Notes: a model not told the origin generated them from the letters alone. Counted from the first letter of the stretch, positions 33,892 to 42,038 are shown. The stretch: DNA of 64,000 bases from an uncultured Propionibacteriaceae bacterium (GCA_938012815.1 CALLVV010000002.1:1-64000); one strand, 5' to 3'. Program-made: numbers and translations.

Positions 33892-34341
33892 TCACTTCTC
33901 CATCTCAGGATCCGCGTCGCTTCTGTCCTCGAACCGGTGGTCGTGACGTCCAGTCAGGGGTGTTTCGGGCCGGACCGTGTCAAGGCACGCCTGGTCGGTG
34001 TTCCTCACCATGTAGCGCTGCATCTGTCTCACGGTCCTGCCTAGGTTCGAGTACCGGGCGGCAAACTCTCCGAAGGTCGGTTCGAGCTGGGAGGACAGGC
34101 GTTGGTTGACATCGCTGACGATGCTCACCACGTGGTCAGGCTCCAGGTCGCAGTCGACGGCCAGAGCGTTCCAATCCTTCAAGGTGATGTTGCCGGTGTG
34201 TCGCCGCGACCCGATCGGCATGGTGAGCCGTTGGCTGTACTGGTGGTAGGCCCCCAGGGGAACCAGGTCGTACAAAGGCGACAAGCGGGGTTCGTTTTCA
34301 AGCATGATGCTGTAGTTCTTGGCGTGGGCATCATCGTTTTC
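33892..34341 (-). pseudogene. 3' fragment of a hipA-like kinase gene
   Basis: About 149 codons match the C-terminal half of HipA: NDDAHAKNYSIML (the catalytic Asp/Asn loop), RLSPLYDLVPLG and a helical tail ending EMEK. The N-terminal half, with the nucleotide-binding loop, is absent. The homology begins abruptly at about 34341, where the preceding ABC ATPase frame ends, and the frame upstream of that point is only shadow of the ATPase. There is no hipB. It therefore looks like a deletion remnant of a hipBA toxin-antitoxin pair and is not expected to make active kinase. Confidence 0.75.
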
Positions 34342-34927
34342 CCGGTGCCAGCTGGTATTCGGCGTCGGGATAGAAGTCCTGCGGATGCTCGTGGGTGGCC
34401 ACGATGACGAGGCGGTCCTTTGCGCGCCACCTGTCCATCTCGCTCCACAGGACTCCCCGGGCATGATCGTCCAGACCGAGGAACGGCTCATCCAGAACGA
34501 CCGCCTCGAACCGGCCGAGCGTGCGGATGATGAGCCACAGTTTGCGTTCGGTTCCGGAGGACAGCTCGTAGGCCCGGACGTCCAGCCACTCATCCAACCG
34601 GTAGGTACGCACGCGCGCCAGGACATCATCGATGGGGACGTCGGCCAGTTTCGCGGTGAAGGCGAGGTGGTCGAAGACACTCATCGTGGGGTAGAGAGCG
34701 GGTTTGGTGCGCACCACCCGCCTGAACCCGCGGGCGGCCGGGCTGTCGGCGGGGTGGCCACAGATCTCCACGCGGCCCTTCTGGGGCGTCAGATGGCCGC
34801 TGACAAGCTCGACCAACGTTGATTTTCCGGCCCCGTTGGCGGCACGCAGCGCGACGACACCCGACCTAGGGAAGGTCATGGTGACATCGTCGAGAACGGT
34901 CACCTCCGGGGTGTACCCGAACGTCAC
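34331..34927 (-). CDS. Orphan ABC transporter ATPase, possibly truncated at both ends
   Basis: A 198-residue ABC domain with Walker A AANGAGKSTL, signature-like ELSSGTERK, Walker B AVVLDEPFLGLD and H-loop VATHE. The frame opens at GTG 34927 in VTFGY, so the first beta strand is cut short; codons upstream read ILLDHV in the same frame but offer no start codon. Its end overlaps the hipA remnant, so the last residues (GKR) may come from that junction. No permease partner is nearby. It is either a decayed gene or a short half-transporter; I lean to decay. Confidence 0.6.
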   Translation of the reverse strand: MTFGYTPEVTVLDDVTMTFPRSGVVALRAANGAGKSTLVELVSGHLTPQKGRVEICGHPADSPAARGFRRVVRTKPALYPTMSVFDHLAFTAKLADVPIDDVLARVRTYRLDEWLDVRAYELSSGTERKLWLIIRTLGRFEAVVLDEPFLGLDDHARGVLWSEMDRWRAKDRLVIVATHEHPQDFYPDAEYQLAPGKR

Positions 34928-35005
34928 ATGATCGAGAAGGATGCGTTGTCGATGACCTTCCCAGATGGGCCACGTACCCGCCCAGGAGCATCGCGAACGC
35001 GGCCG

Positions 35006-35074
35006 TCAGTTGATGCCGAATCTGGAACCGATGTCATAGGCCCACAACAGGGCCGCCGCTCTCTTCTGATGCAC
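35006..35074 (-). other. Short ORF remnant (22 codons)
   Basis: GTG 35074 opens HQKRAAALLWAYDIGSRFGI and ends at TGA 35008-35006. It reads like the C-terminus of a lost protein. A different frame just downstream reads LTAAFAMLLGGYVAHLG, a membrane-helix-like piece. Both support gene decay upstream of the orphan ABC ATPase. Confidence 0.25.
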
Positions 35075-35086
35075 GGGGTCTCTCCA

Positions 35087-35455
35087 TCAGAAATTCCGGC
35101 TCGGCCGATTCGTCTCACTACGTGACGCCCATGTCATGACACAGATGACGCCCAGAAGACCCGCGGAGACGATGCCGATCCATCCCGCGACGTTCTGGGG
35201 GATGAACGAGACCGAAGCGGCGTGAAAATTGCCTCCTGCGGCGAGCATGACGGCCCCTAAGAAGACCAGGGATGCTCCCACCGCGCGTTCCTGGAGGCCC
35301 AGAAGCAGAACCGGCAGGATGACGATGCCGCCGATTGTGATGAAGATGTAGGCGGCGGGACCCTCGACGGTGCTCATCAGCGCGGACAAGACATTGCTCA
35401 CGATGGCGAACACCGCCAGGGCCAGAAGCCAGGGTTTCGTGTTCCGAACCGGCAT
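35087..35455 (-). CDS. Small membrane protein with four predicted helices
   Basis: A 122-residue hydrophobic protein with helices at about 9-29, 34-54, 60-80 and 87-108, and a short basic tail (SRSETNRPSRNF). AGGAAGAGA precedes ATG 35455. The family is not recognised. Together with the 75-residue membrane protein upstream (35556-35783, 100-bp gap, same strand) it may have belonged to a small transport or bacteriocin-immunity cluster that included the ABC ATPase; this is inference from position. Confidence 0.6.
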   Translation of the reverse strand: MPVRNTKPWLLALAVFAIVSNVLSALMSTVEGPAAYIFITIGGIVILPVLLLGLQERAVGASLVFLGAVMLAAGGNFHAASVSFIPQNVAGWIGIVSAGLLGVICVMTWASRSETNRPSRNF

Positions 35456-35555
35456 TGCGCTCTCTTCCTGGGATCACGTGTGAAATAACTGGTTTCCTGC
35501 ACGTCGATGTGCACGATCCACCCCTGCGGTTTCTCTGCTTGTGAATCCGGTTGGC

Positions 35556-35783
35556 TCAGCGGGTGGGATTGTTGTCGTGAGCATGGCTGGCCAGGCGCTT
35601 CAGCGTGACTGCGGCCGCCATTTGGAGCGCCAGGGGAATCAGAAGGATCGCAGGGATCCACAGTCCGGTGAGGCCGTGTTGTCCGATGGCGTAGGGCACG
35701 GACAACACAGTGATGGTCCCGGTGAGGGCGATACCGAATATCAACCAGGCGAACGAGCGTTGGGCGTTTTCTTCGGGTTTCAT
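35556..35783 (-). CDS. Small membrane protein with two predicted helices
   Basis: A 75-residue protein. A polar start (MKPEENAQRSFAW) is followed by two hydrophobic helices (about 13-32 and 39-60) and a charged end. No family recognised. The start is ATG 35783, with only a weak site upstream. It lies on the same strand as, and upstream of, the four-helix protein at 35087-35455. Confidence 0.5.
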   Translation of the reverse strand: MKPEENAQRSFAWLIFGIALTGTITVLSVPYAIGQHGLTGLWIPAILLIPLALQMAAAVTLKRLASHAHDNNPTR

Positions 35784-36045
35784 AACCGGCTCTCGTCAGA
35801 ATTGCAGGAAACCTTGGCTCTTGAACAGCGGTCGGGACTGGTTCGAATTTGCTGTCCTGCTCGCGAGTGCATGCTCCAGTACTGTGGTGTCACCATGCCA
35901 TGAAATCGTATCGCCACTGACGCCGTCGCAATCCGGCTCTGCTGCTCCCGAGTAGGGGCGCAGCCCCTTGGCGAGGCAGCCCCCTTGATATGTTCGGACA
36001 TGTGGGTCGCCGTAGGGGCCGGCCCCCGGATGTCGGGAGAACAAC

Positions 36046-37233
36046 ATGAGCAAGCGGATCGGTGTGGGGGTCATCAGCCTCGGGTGGATGGGCAGGCTGC
36101 ACGCGCGCAGCTACCGCGCCCTGGCGGAGCGCTATCAGGGGCTGGGGGTCGAGGTGCGTCTCGTCGCCGCCTGCGATCCCGTGGAGGCGGCCCGCGACGA
36201 GGCCGTCACGGCCCTCGGATTCGAGCGGGCCCACGCCGACTACCACGAGTTGCTGGCCGATCCCGAGGTCGACGTGGTGAGCATCTGCTCCCCGAACTTC
36301 CTCCACCACGAGATCGCCCTGGCCGCCGTCGCCGCCGGGAAACCGTTCTGGATCGAGAAACCCATGGGGGTCTCGGCGGCGCAGTCGCGCCAGATCGCCG
36401 AGGCCGCCGAGGCGGCCGGGCTGATCACCGCCGTCGGTTTCAACTACCGCCACACGCCCGCCATCGAACGCGCCCGGCAGCTCATCCGCGACGGCCGGAT
36501 CGGGCGCGTCACCAACGTGCGCTGCTGGCTGATCGCCGACTACGGCAGCTCGCCCGAGGGGCCGCTGACCTGGCGTCACAGCCGCGACAAGGGCGGCTCC
36601 GGGGTCATCGGCGACCTCCTCAGCCACGGCGCAGACCTGGTGCAGTACCTCGCCGGGCGCATCGAGTCCGTGACCGCGACGTCGGCGCAGTTCATTCCCG
36701 AGCGTCCCATCCCCACCAAAGTCGGTATCGGACACTCCGGCTGGGAGGTCTCCGACGAACTCGGTCCCGTCGAGAACGAGGACTGGGTGGCGGTGCTGGC
36801 GCGCCTCGAGGGCGGGGCCGTCGCGACCATGGAGGCCAGCCGGGTGGCGGTGGGGCCGCGCGCCGAGTACGTCGTCGAGGTCTACGGGACCAACGGGTCG
36901 CTTCGGTGGAACTTCGAGCACCTCAACGACCTGTTCGTCTGCGCGGGCCGCGACCAGGAGTTCCAGGGCTACACGCGCGTGATGGCCGGCCCCGACTTCC
37001 CGTCGTTCAGCATCTTCCAGCCCGGGGCGGGCACCTCCATGGGTTTCGACGACATGAAAACTGTCGAGGCGGCGCAGTTCATCGAGTCGGTGCTGACCGG
37101 CGAGCAGCTCGCCCCATCCGTGGCCGACGGCTGGGCGGCCGCCGAGATCGACGAGGCCGCCGTCGCATCGGCCGCCGACGGCCGCTGGCACGACGTCCCG
37201 GAGGTGACGGGCCGCACCACCTGGGGGTCGTGA
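36046..37233 (+). CDS. Gfo/Idh/MocA family oxidoreductase
   Basis: A 395-residue NAD(P)-dependent dehydrogenase. Rossmann motif VGVISLGWMGRLHARSY, catalytic Lys in WIEKPMGVSA, C-terminal active-site region GDLLSHGADLVQYLAG. It differs clearly from the IolG-like protein at 31.4 kb (longer, SHGAD in place of HEIDT) and resembles subfamilies acting on sugar acids or cyclitols. GGGAGA precedes ATG 36046. The substrate is unknown. It stands alone on the plus strand, convergent with the TauE-like gene downstream. Confidence 0.85.
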   Translation: MSKRIGVGVISLGWMGRLHARSYRALAERYQGLGVEVRLVAACDPVEAARDEAVTALGFERAHADYHELLADPEVDVVSICSPNFLHHEIALAAVAAGKPFWIEKPMGVSAAQSRQIAEAAEAAGLITAVGFNYRHTPAIERARQLIRDGRIGRVTNVRCWLIADYGSSPEGPLTWRHSRDKGGSGVIGDLLSHGADLVQYLAGRIESVTATSAQFIPERPIPTKVGIGHSGWEVSDELGPVENEDWVAVLARLEGGAVATMEASRVAVGPRAEYVVEVYGTNGSLRWNFEHLNDLFVCAGRDQEFQGYTRVMAGPDFPSFSIFQPGAGTSMGFDDMKTVEAAQFIESVLTGEQLAPSVADGWAAAEIDEAAVASAADGRWHDVPEVTGRTTWGS

Positions 37234-37270
37234 GGGCTGGCTCGTCCGCGTGGCGACACGGTGCCGCGGG

Positions 37271-38005
37271 TCAGTGCAGCAGGTACAGCGACGAGACGAT
37301 GGTCAGCGCGATGATGACGCGCGTGAACCACGTCTCGTCGATGTGGCGGATCACCACGCGACCCAGCCAGGTGCCCAGCAGCACGACGGGCGCCAGGACC
37401 AGCAGCGGCACCAGCATCTCGCCGCCCAGCAGCCCGAGACCGAGCGAGAACGGCAGCTTCGCCACGTTAATGAGGAAGAAGAACCACGCCTGGGTGCCGA
37501 GGAAACGGATCATGTCGAACCGGGCCGCCAGGAAGTACAGCGTCATGACGGGGCCGCCGGCGTTCGCGGCCATCGTCGTGAAACCTCCGAGGGTGCCGTA
37601 GCCGATCCGCGCCGGCGCCCCCTTTGCGGCGTCGTCGAGGCCGCGCCGCATGTTCCACAGGGTCAGGGCCGTCAACGCCAGCAGGATGACGCCGATGGTG
37701 CGTCGCATGGTGGTGTTGTCGGCCCAGGCCAGAAAAGCCGCCCCCAACGCCAGGCCGGCGATCACGGGGGGTGCCAGGCGCAGCAGAGCCCTGAAATCGG
37801 CGTCGCGGCGGTAGACCCAGATCGCGACGAGGTCGCCGACCATCAACAGCACCAGCAGCACCGCCGTCGACTCGCGGGCGGGAAGCACGGCGGCGAACAT
37901 CGCGGCGACGAAGGTCGCGAGCCCGGGAAGTGCGGTTTTCGCAACCCCGACGAGCAACGCCCCGGTGACCACCACACCCCAGGTCAGCGCCGTCAACTTG
38001 ATCAC
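37271..38005 (-). CDS. TauE/SafE-family membrane permease (TSUP)
   Basis: A 244-residue membrane protein with about 8 helices in two similar halves, of the sulfite exporter TauE/SafE family. Motifs include GVAKTALPGLATFVAAMFAA and GTLGGFTTMAANAGGPVMTLY, the typical repeat with Gly and Pro. Members move small sulfur-containing or organic anions; the substrate here is unknown. It starts at GTG 38005 with TAGGCT 6 nt upstream, indicating a leaderless transcript. It is convergent with the oxidoreductase gene; the two stops are 37 bp apart. Confidence 0.88.
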   Translation of the reverse strand: MIKLTALTWGVVVTGALLVGVAKTALPGLATFVAAMFAAVLPARESTAVLLVLLMVGDLVAIWVYRRDADFRALLRLAPPVIAGLALGAAFLAWADNTTMRRTIGVILLALTALTLWNMRRGLDDAAKGAPARIGYGTLGGFTTMAANAGGPVMTLYFLAARFDMIRFLGTQAWFFFLINVAKLPFSLGLGLLGGEMLVPLLVLAPVVLLGTWLGRVVIRHIDETWFTRVIIALTIVSSLYLLH

Positions 38006-38011
38006 CGGGCC

Positions 38012-38017
38012 AGCCTA
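38012..38017 (-). promoter_or_regulatory. -10 box TAGGCT, leaderless type
   Basis: Complement of AGCCTA, ending 6 nt before GTG 38005. It lies inside the broken vapC end, so the permease promoter may have been created or exposed by that deletion. Confidence 0.45.
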
Positions 38018-38234
38018 GACACCTTCGTGCGGTGACGGGGCGGCGGGATGAGCTCGCCGCTGGTCACCCAGATCCTTATTGCCGCCCGGTCGCTCTCTGA
38101 GCACGATCACGAGTTCCAACACAGAACGCAGCCGACATCCTGATGTTGTCCGTTGTGGCGAGAATTCTCTTGAAGGTCTCCGCCTCGGGCTCCTCGTTGA
38201 GGATTGCGACACCTACAGATGTGTCGACTATCAC
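38015..38234 (-). pseudogene. Broken vapC toxin (PIN domain, frameshifted and truncated)
   Basis: GTG 38234, overlapping the vapB stop, opens MIVDTSVGVAILNEEPEAE, a PIN-domain N-terminus with the first active-site Asp. After about 37 codons (…RMSAAFCV) the frame goes off; in another frame the PIN sequence resumes as SVLELVIVLRERPGG. A change of one or two bases near 38130 explains this. The remaining two thirds of a normal 130-residue PIN domain are missing, replaced by the region upstream of the TauE gene. The toxin cannot be active. Confidence 0.8.
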
Positions 38235-38473
38235 TTCGGTAGTCCATTCTCGTCGTACATGTCCTCGTTGGTGAGCCAGAGATGCTTGGTTTTCGCGGCC
38301 CGGGCCTGGAGTTCCTCGATGGCGGCCATTCGGTCGAGTCGTCGTTGTTCGTCCTTGGTGAGCTGCTGCTCGACCGCGTCTCGGACCGCCTCCGTGGCCG
38401 TGACGCCGCGTTGTTTCGCGAGGTGGTCGACCATGACCCGCACGCGGAGATCGTCGATGATGAGTGGCGTCAT
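38231..38473 (-). CDS. vapB: VapB-type antitoxin (Rv0623/PSK-like)
   Basis: An 80-residue antitoxin. MTPLIIDDLRVRVMVDHLAK at the N-terminus should form the DNA-binding part; the acidic C-terminus (HLWLTNEDMYDENGLPK) is the toxin-neutralising end. The stop overlaps the vapC start. TAAACT lies 6 nt before ATG 38473 and no Shine-Dalgarno is present, so it is probably leaderless. With vapC broken, the antitoxin is an orphan. Such antitoxins can persist as repressors or neutralise related toxins in trans. Confidence 0.8.
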   Translation of the reverse strand: MTPLIIDDLRVRVMVDHLAKQRGVTATEAVRDAVEQQLTKDEQRRLDRMAAIEELQARAAKTKHLWLTNEDMYDENGLPK

Positions 38474-38479
38474 GAGGCA

Positions 38480-38485
38480 AGTTTA
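38480..38485 (-). promoter_or_regulatory. -10 box TAAACT, leaderless type
   Basis: The complement of AGTTTA reads TAAACT, 6 nt before the vapB ATG; the same hexamer with the same spacing precedes the lipoprotein gene at 53868. Confidence 0.5.
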
Positions 38486-38523
38486 AAAGGTTGCCAACGT
38501 GTGGGGGTTGGCGAACAGCTGGT

Positions 38524-38669
38524 GGGTCAGGTCGGGTTGAAGGTGGCGACCGGCTGGTTCGTGAAGCGGGAGTAGTGGCCCTGGAAGAGGGCGTCGATCT
38601 TGTCGAGCTGGCCGTTGCGGTGCTTGAGGATGTGGAAGGCCGCCTGGTCGCGTTCCTCATCGGTGGGGT
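38524..38669. repeat. Partial duplicate of the dnaB 3' end (distal copy)
   Basis: 146 bp match 40156-40301 with only two differences (one silent, one giving Asp for Gly). On the minus strand it would encode the last 47 residues of DnaB (…FNPT, stop). It has no 5' part of the gene. It lies between vapB and serS and forms one boundary of the serS cassette. Confidence 0.9.
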
Positions 38670-38711
38670 GCTGAGTCTCGTCGCGAACCAGCGCGTGCGA
38701 AAACAAAGGGC

Positions 38712-39983
38712 ATGCTTGACCCCGATCTCCTTGTCAACCGCACCGACGCTGTCGCGTCCGCTCTCGAAACGAAGGGCACCGCGCGCGAGTCCGTGATCGC
38801 AGCTCGTGATGCGCTCCTCGAACGGCGATTGGTCCGGCAGAAGCTCGACGAATTGCGTACGGAATTGAATCGGCACAGCAAAGTGGTGGGCGAAGCCATG
38901 AAGGCTCACGATTCGAAGGCGGAGACGCTTCGGGGACAGTTGGCAGAACTGAAATCCTCGATCCGCGACGCCGAACAGCGTGCGCGAGACGCGGATGACA
39001 CCTACACCCGGCTCGCGCTCGTGCTGCCGAACCTGCCCGATCCTGCAGCACCGGTGGGGCTCGATGAGAGCGACAACGTCATCCTGCGGCACGAGGGAAC
39101 CCCGCGTGCGGATGAGGTTCCGCCGCACTGGGAGATCGCGGAGGCCCAGGGATGGTGGGAGCCCGAGAAGGCCGCACGGATGAGCGGGTCCGGGTTCGCC
39201 ATCCTCCGCGGTGACGGTGCGCGCCTGCTGCGGGCTCTTCCGCAGTACGCGCTCAACCTCCACCGCGACAAGTACACCGAGTTCGTCGTGCCGCACATGA
39301 TGCTTCGCGACACGATGGTGGGCACCGGACACCTTCCCAAGTTCGCGGACGACGCCTACGCCACGACAGACGACCGTTGGCTGATCCCCACGGGCGAGGT
39401 GCCGCTGACGGCGATGCACCGCGGTGAGATCCTCGACGCCGACTCCTTGCCGTTCCACTACACGACCTACACGGTCTGTTTCCGCCGGGAGGCCGGTGCG
39501 GCCGGGAAAGACACCCGGGGGATGCAACGGTTGCACGAGTTCCACAAGGTCGAATTCATGATCTACTGCCGGGCCGATCAGGTGGCGGCTGAGTTCGCGG
39601 GCTTGTTGCACGATGCAGAAACGAGCCTGCGAGGCCTCGGGCTGCCCTATCGCGTCGTCGACCTCGCCACGGGCGACCTGACCTTCTCCTCGGCGCGCAT
39701 TCACGACCTCGAGGTTCACAGCCCCGGGGTCGGGCGGTGGCTCGAGGCTTCCTCGGTCGGCAATTTCTCCGATTTCCAGGCACGGCGCAGCAATATCCGG
39801 ATGAGGGATACGACCAGGAAGACGGTGCCGGTGCACACGCTCAACGGGTCCGCGTTGGCGACGCCGCGGGTGTGGGCCGCACTTCTCGAGAATGGTTACC
39901 AGCCGGACGGTACCGTCCGGGTGCCCGAGGCGCTGGTCCAGTACCTCGGAACTGACACGCTGGGTGTGCCGCGTGCGCACTGA
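38712..39983 (+). CDS. serS: Divergent seryl-tRNA synthetase
   Basis: A 423-residue class II synthetase that charges tRNA-Ser with serine. The N-terminal coiled-coil arm (about 30-105) is present; motif 2 reads CFRREAGAAGKDTRGMQRLH, motif 3 NGSALATPRVWAALLENGY. Several positions that are nearly invariant in ordinary SerRS are changed: TAEVP to TGEVP, SSCSNFEDFQ to SSVGNFSDFQ. Such changes cluster around the serine/adenylate pocket. This suits a second, inhibitor-tolerant SerRS better than the housekeeping gene, but the rest of the genome is not visible. ATG 38712 has AAAGGG almost adjacent. The gene sits alone between two copies of the dnaB end and is opposite to dnaB. Confidence 0.85.
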   Translation: MLDPDLLVNRTDAVASALETKGTARESVIAARDALLERRLVRQKLDELRTELNRHSKVVGEAMKAHDSKAETLRGQLAELKSSIRDAEQRARDADDTYTRLALVLPNLPDPAAPVGLDESDNVILRHEGTPRADEVPPHWEIAEAQGWWEPEKAARMSGSGFAILRGDGARLLRALPQYALNLHRDKYTEFVVPHMMLRDTMVGTGHLPKFADDAYATTDDRWLIPTGEVPLTAMHRGEILDADSLPFHYTTYTVCFRREAGAAGKDTRGMQRLHEFHKVEFMIYCRADQVAAEFAGLLHDAETSLRGLGLPYRVVDLATGDLTFSSARIHDLEVHSPGVGRWLEASSVGNFSDFQARRSNIRMRDTTRKTVPVHTLNGSALATPRVWAALLENGYQPDGTVRVPEALVQYLGTDTLGVPRAH

Positions 39984-40155
39984 CGGGTGAGCCCAGCGGC
40001 CGTCGGCATTGTGGGGTAGCGCTGATGTTGACTGGCTCACTCCGCGCGATGAAGAGAAGCGGATCTCATGTCCCCTTCGCACTCCCGGTCATCGAACTCA
40101 CATCCGCCGAGACCCGCGACGCTGTCCGGAGTGCTCCGCGACGCGCAGCACTTCA

Positions 40156-40301
40156 GGGTCAGGTCGGGTTGAAGGTGGCGACCGGCTGGTTCGTGAAGCG
40201 GGAGTAGTGGCCCTGGAAGAGGGCGTCGATCTTGTCGAGCTGGCCGTTGCGGTGTTTGAGGATGTGGAAGGCCGCCTGGCCGCGTTCCTCATCGGTGGGG
40301 T
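40156..40301. repeat. Native dnaB 3' end (proximal copy of the duplication)
   Basis: Continuous with the intact dnaB gene and 98-99% identical to 38524-38669. The 1.5 kb between the two copies carries serS and about 170 bp of non-coding sequence. Confidence 0.9.
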
Positions 40302-41523
40302 TCTGGGTGTAGAGCTCGGGGCGGTGCAGCATGATCACGATGTCGGCGTCCTGTTCGAGCGACCCGGATTCACGCAGGTCGGCGAGCTGCGGCACCCCGT
40401 CCTTGCGCTGCTCGGCGTTGCGGCTGAGCTGCGACAGCGCGATCACCGGCACCTCCAGCTCCTTGGCGAGGAGCTTGATCTGGCGCGAGAACTCCGAGAC
40501 CTCCAGCTGCCGTGACTCCACCTTCTTGCCCGAGGTCATCAGCTGGATGTAGTCGATGCAGATCAACTGGAGGTTGTTGCGCTGCTTGAGGCGACGGGCC
40601 TTGGCGCGGATCTCCATCATCGTCAGGTTGGGGGAGTCGTCGATGAACAGCGGTTTCCCGGAGAGGGTGACGGAGCGGTCGGTGATGCGCTGCCAGTCGT
40701 TCTCGTCCATGCGTCCGCCGCGGATCTTCTGCAGCGGCACCGACGACTCCGCACTCAGGATCTTCATCACGATCTCGGTGCGGCTCATCTCCAGGGAGAA
40801 GAACACCGTGGCCAGGTCGTTGTGGATGGCGGCCGTGCGGCAGACGTCGAGGGCGAAGGTGGACTTTCCCACGCCGGGGCGGGCGGCGACGATGACCATC
40901 TGACCGGGGTGGAGGCCGTTGGTGAGTGTATCGAGCTCGGTGAAGCCGGTGGGTACCCCGGACAGGGCGTCGCCGGAGTTCGCGATGGCCTCCATCTCGT
41001 CGAAGGTGGGTTCCATCAGGTCGTTGAGCGACTGGTAGTCCTCGCTGGCCCTGGAACCCGTCACCTCGAACAGCGTCTGCTGGGCCTCGTCGACGATCTT
41101 GTCCACCTCGCCCTGCCCCTGGTAGCCGAGCTGCGCGATCCGGATCGAGGCGTTGACGAGGCGTCGCAGGATGGCCTTCTCGCGCACGATCTCCGCGTAG
41201 TAGGAGGCGTTGGCGGCGATGGAGATGGTGGCGAGGAGGTCGTGGAGGTAGACGGCCCCGCCGACGCGTTGGAGGTCGCCGCTGCGGCCCAGTTCGGCGG
41301 CGACGGTGATGGGGTCGGCGGGCTCGCCGCGGCCGTAGAGGCTGATGATCGACTCGAAGATGGTCTCGTGTTTCGGCTGGTAGAAGTCGCTGCCGCGCAG
41401 CACCTCGACCACGTCGGAGATGGCGTCCTTGCTCATCAGCATGGCCCCGAGGACGCTCTGCTCGGCCTGGAGGTCCTGCGGGGGGGTGCGTCCCACCGAC
41501 TCCTCGGCGTATTCCTCCGACAA
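40159..41523 (-). CDS. dnaB: Replicative DNA helicase DnaB
   Basis: A 454-residue hexameric helicase. The N-terminal helical domain (PPQDLQAEQSVLGAML) is followed by the RecA-like motor with Walker A ARPGVGKSTFAL, Walker B LICIDYIQLM and the arginine-finger end HRNG. No intein is present. The start is TTG 41523 with AAGGGG 5 nt upstream; an ATG just before it is out of frame. The last 47 codons are duplicated 1.6 kb away (38524-38669). dnaB diverges from the copper operon across a 526-bp gap filled with repeats. Confidence 0.95.
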   Translation of the reverse strand: MSEEYAEESVGRTPPQDLQAEQSVLGAMLMSKDAISDVVEVLRGSDFYQPKHETIFESIISLYGRGEPADPITVAAELGRSGDLQRVGGAVYLHDLLATISIAANASYYAEIVREKAILRRLVNASIRIAQLGYQGQGEVDKIVDEAQQTLFEVTGSRASEDYQSLNDLMEPTFDEMEAIANSGDALSGVPTGFTELDTLTNGLHPGQMVIVAARPGVGKSTFALDVCRTAAIHNDLATVFFSLEMSRTEIVMKILSAESSVPLQKIRGGRMDENDWQRITDRSVTLSGKPLFIDDSPNLTMMEIRAKARRLKQRNNLQLICIDYIQLMTSGKKVESRQLEVSEFSRQIKLLAKELEVPVIALSQLSRNAEQRKDGVPQLADLRESGSLEQDADIVIMLHRPELYTQNPTDEERGQAAFHILKHRNGQLDKIDALFQGHYSRFTNQPVATFNPT

Positions 41524-41751
41524 TGCATCCCCTTCCTGGCCCCCGCCGACGCATCCCGGTCGGGCTCATCAATGTAGCCCCGCCCCGCGACGACCGCCGC
41601 CCGAGCTGTGGAAAACTCTGTGGACAGCTGTGGAAGACCGGTGGGGAAGCGACGGCAACGCTGGCCGGGACCGGGGGAAAACCGCCCGGAATCGTTATGA
41701 AACCGTTATTATTGGAGGTGGGGTCGCGCCCTGGGCGGGGCCTCCGCGCGT

Positions 41752-41985
41752 TTCGCTTGCCCTGCCGTCGTGTGCTTGCGCTGTAGCGCTGGCGTTTGTT
41801 CACAAGGCTGGCGTTCCCGTCGGGAAGGCCAGCGGACGACGGGTGGGCTGGCGAGTCGGGGCTGGTGCCGTGGGCGTGGTGTCTTTCTCCTGGTTCGCTT
41901 GCCTTGTGGTCGTGTGCTTGCGCTGTAGCGCTGGCGTTTGTTCACAAGGCAGGCGTTCCCGTCGGGAAGGCAGGCGGACGACGGG
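41752..41985. repeat. Two 92-bp direct repeats, 142-bp period
   Basis: Each copy contains TTCGCTTGCC, GTCGTGTGCTTGCG, the palindromic GCGCTGTAGCGC-like core, TTTGTTCACAAGGC and GGCGTTCCCGTCGGGAAGGC. The two copies differ at only a handful of positions. The internal palindromes could form RNA hairpins. Confidence 0.85.
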
Positions 41986-42023
41986 AAGGCCAGCGGACCG
42001 GAGGCGGGAACGCTTGAAGCGGT

Positions 42024-42038
42024 TACCCCTGGGGGGTA
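42024..42038 (+). promoter_or_regulatory. CsoR copper-responsive operator
   Basis: TACCCCTGGGGGGTA is a GC-rich pseudo-palindrome of the type bound by CsoR repressors. It overlaps TATGGT (42037-42042), a -10 box lying 7 nt before GTG 42050, so bound CsoR would block polymerase. Confidence 0.75.

Noticed and set aside
38076..40082. 668-codon minus-strand frame across serS and the dnaB-end copy
   Set aside because: Only its last about 40 codons (PIN domain start) are real; the rest is shadow of serS.
41709..41945. Small basic ORF opening MNKRQRYSASTR
   Set aside because: The same opening peptide appears in another frame start because both begin in the two copies of the 92-bp repeat; no ribosome site or domain.
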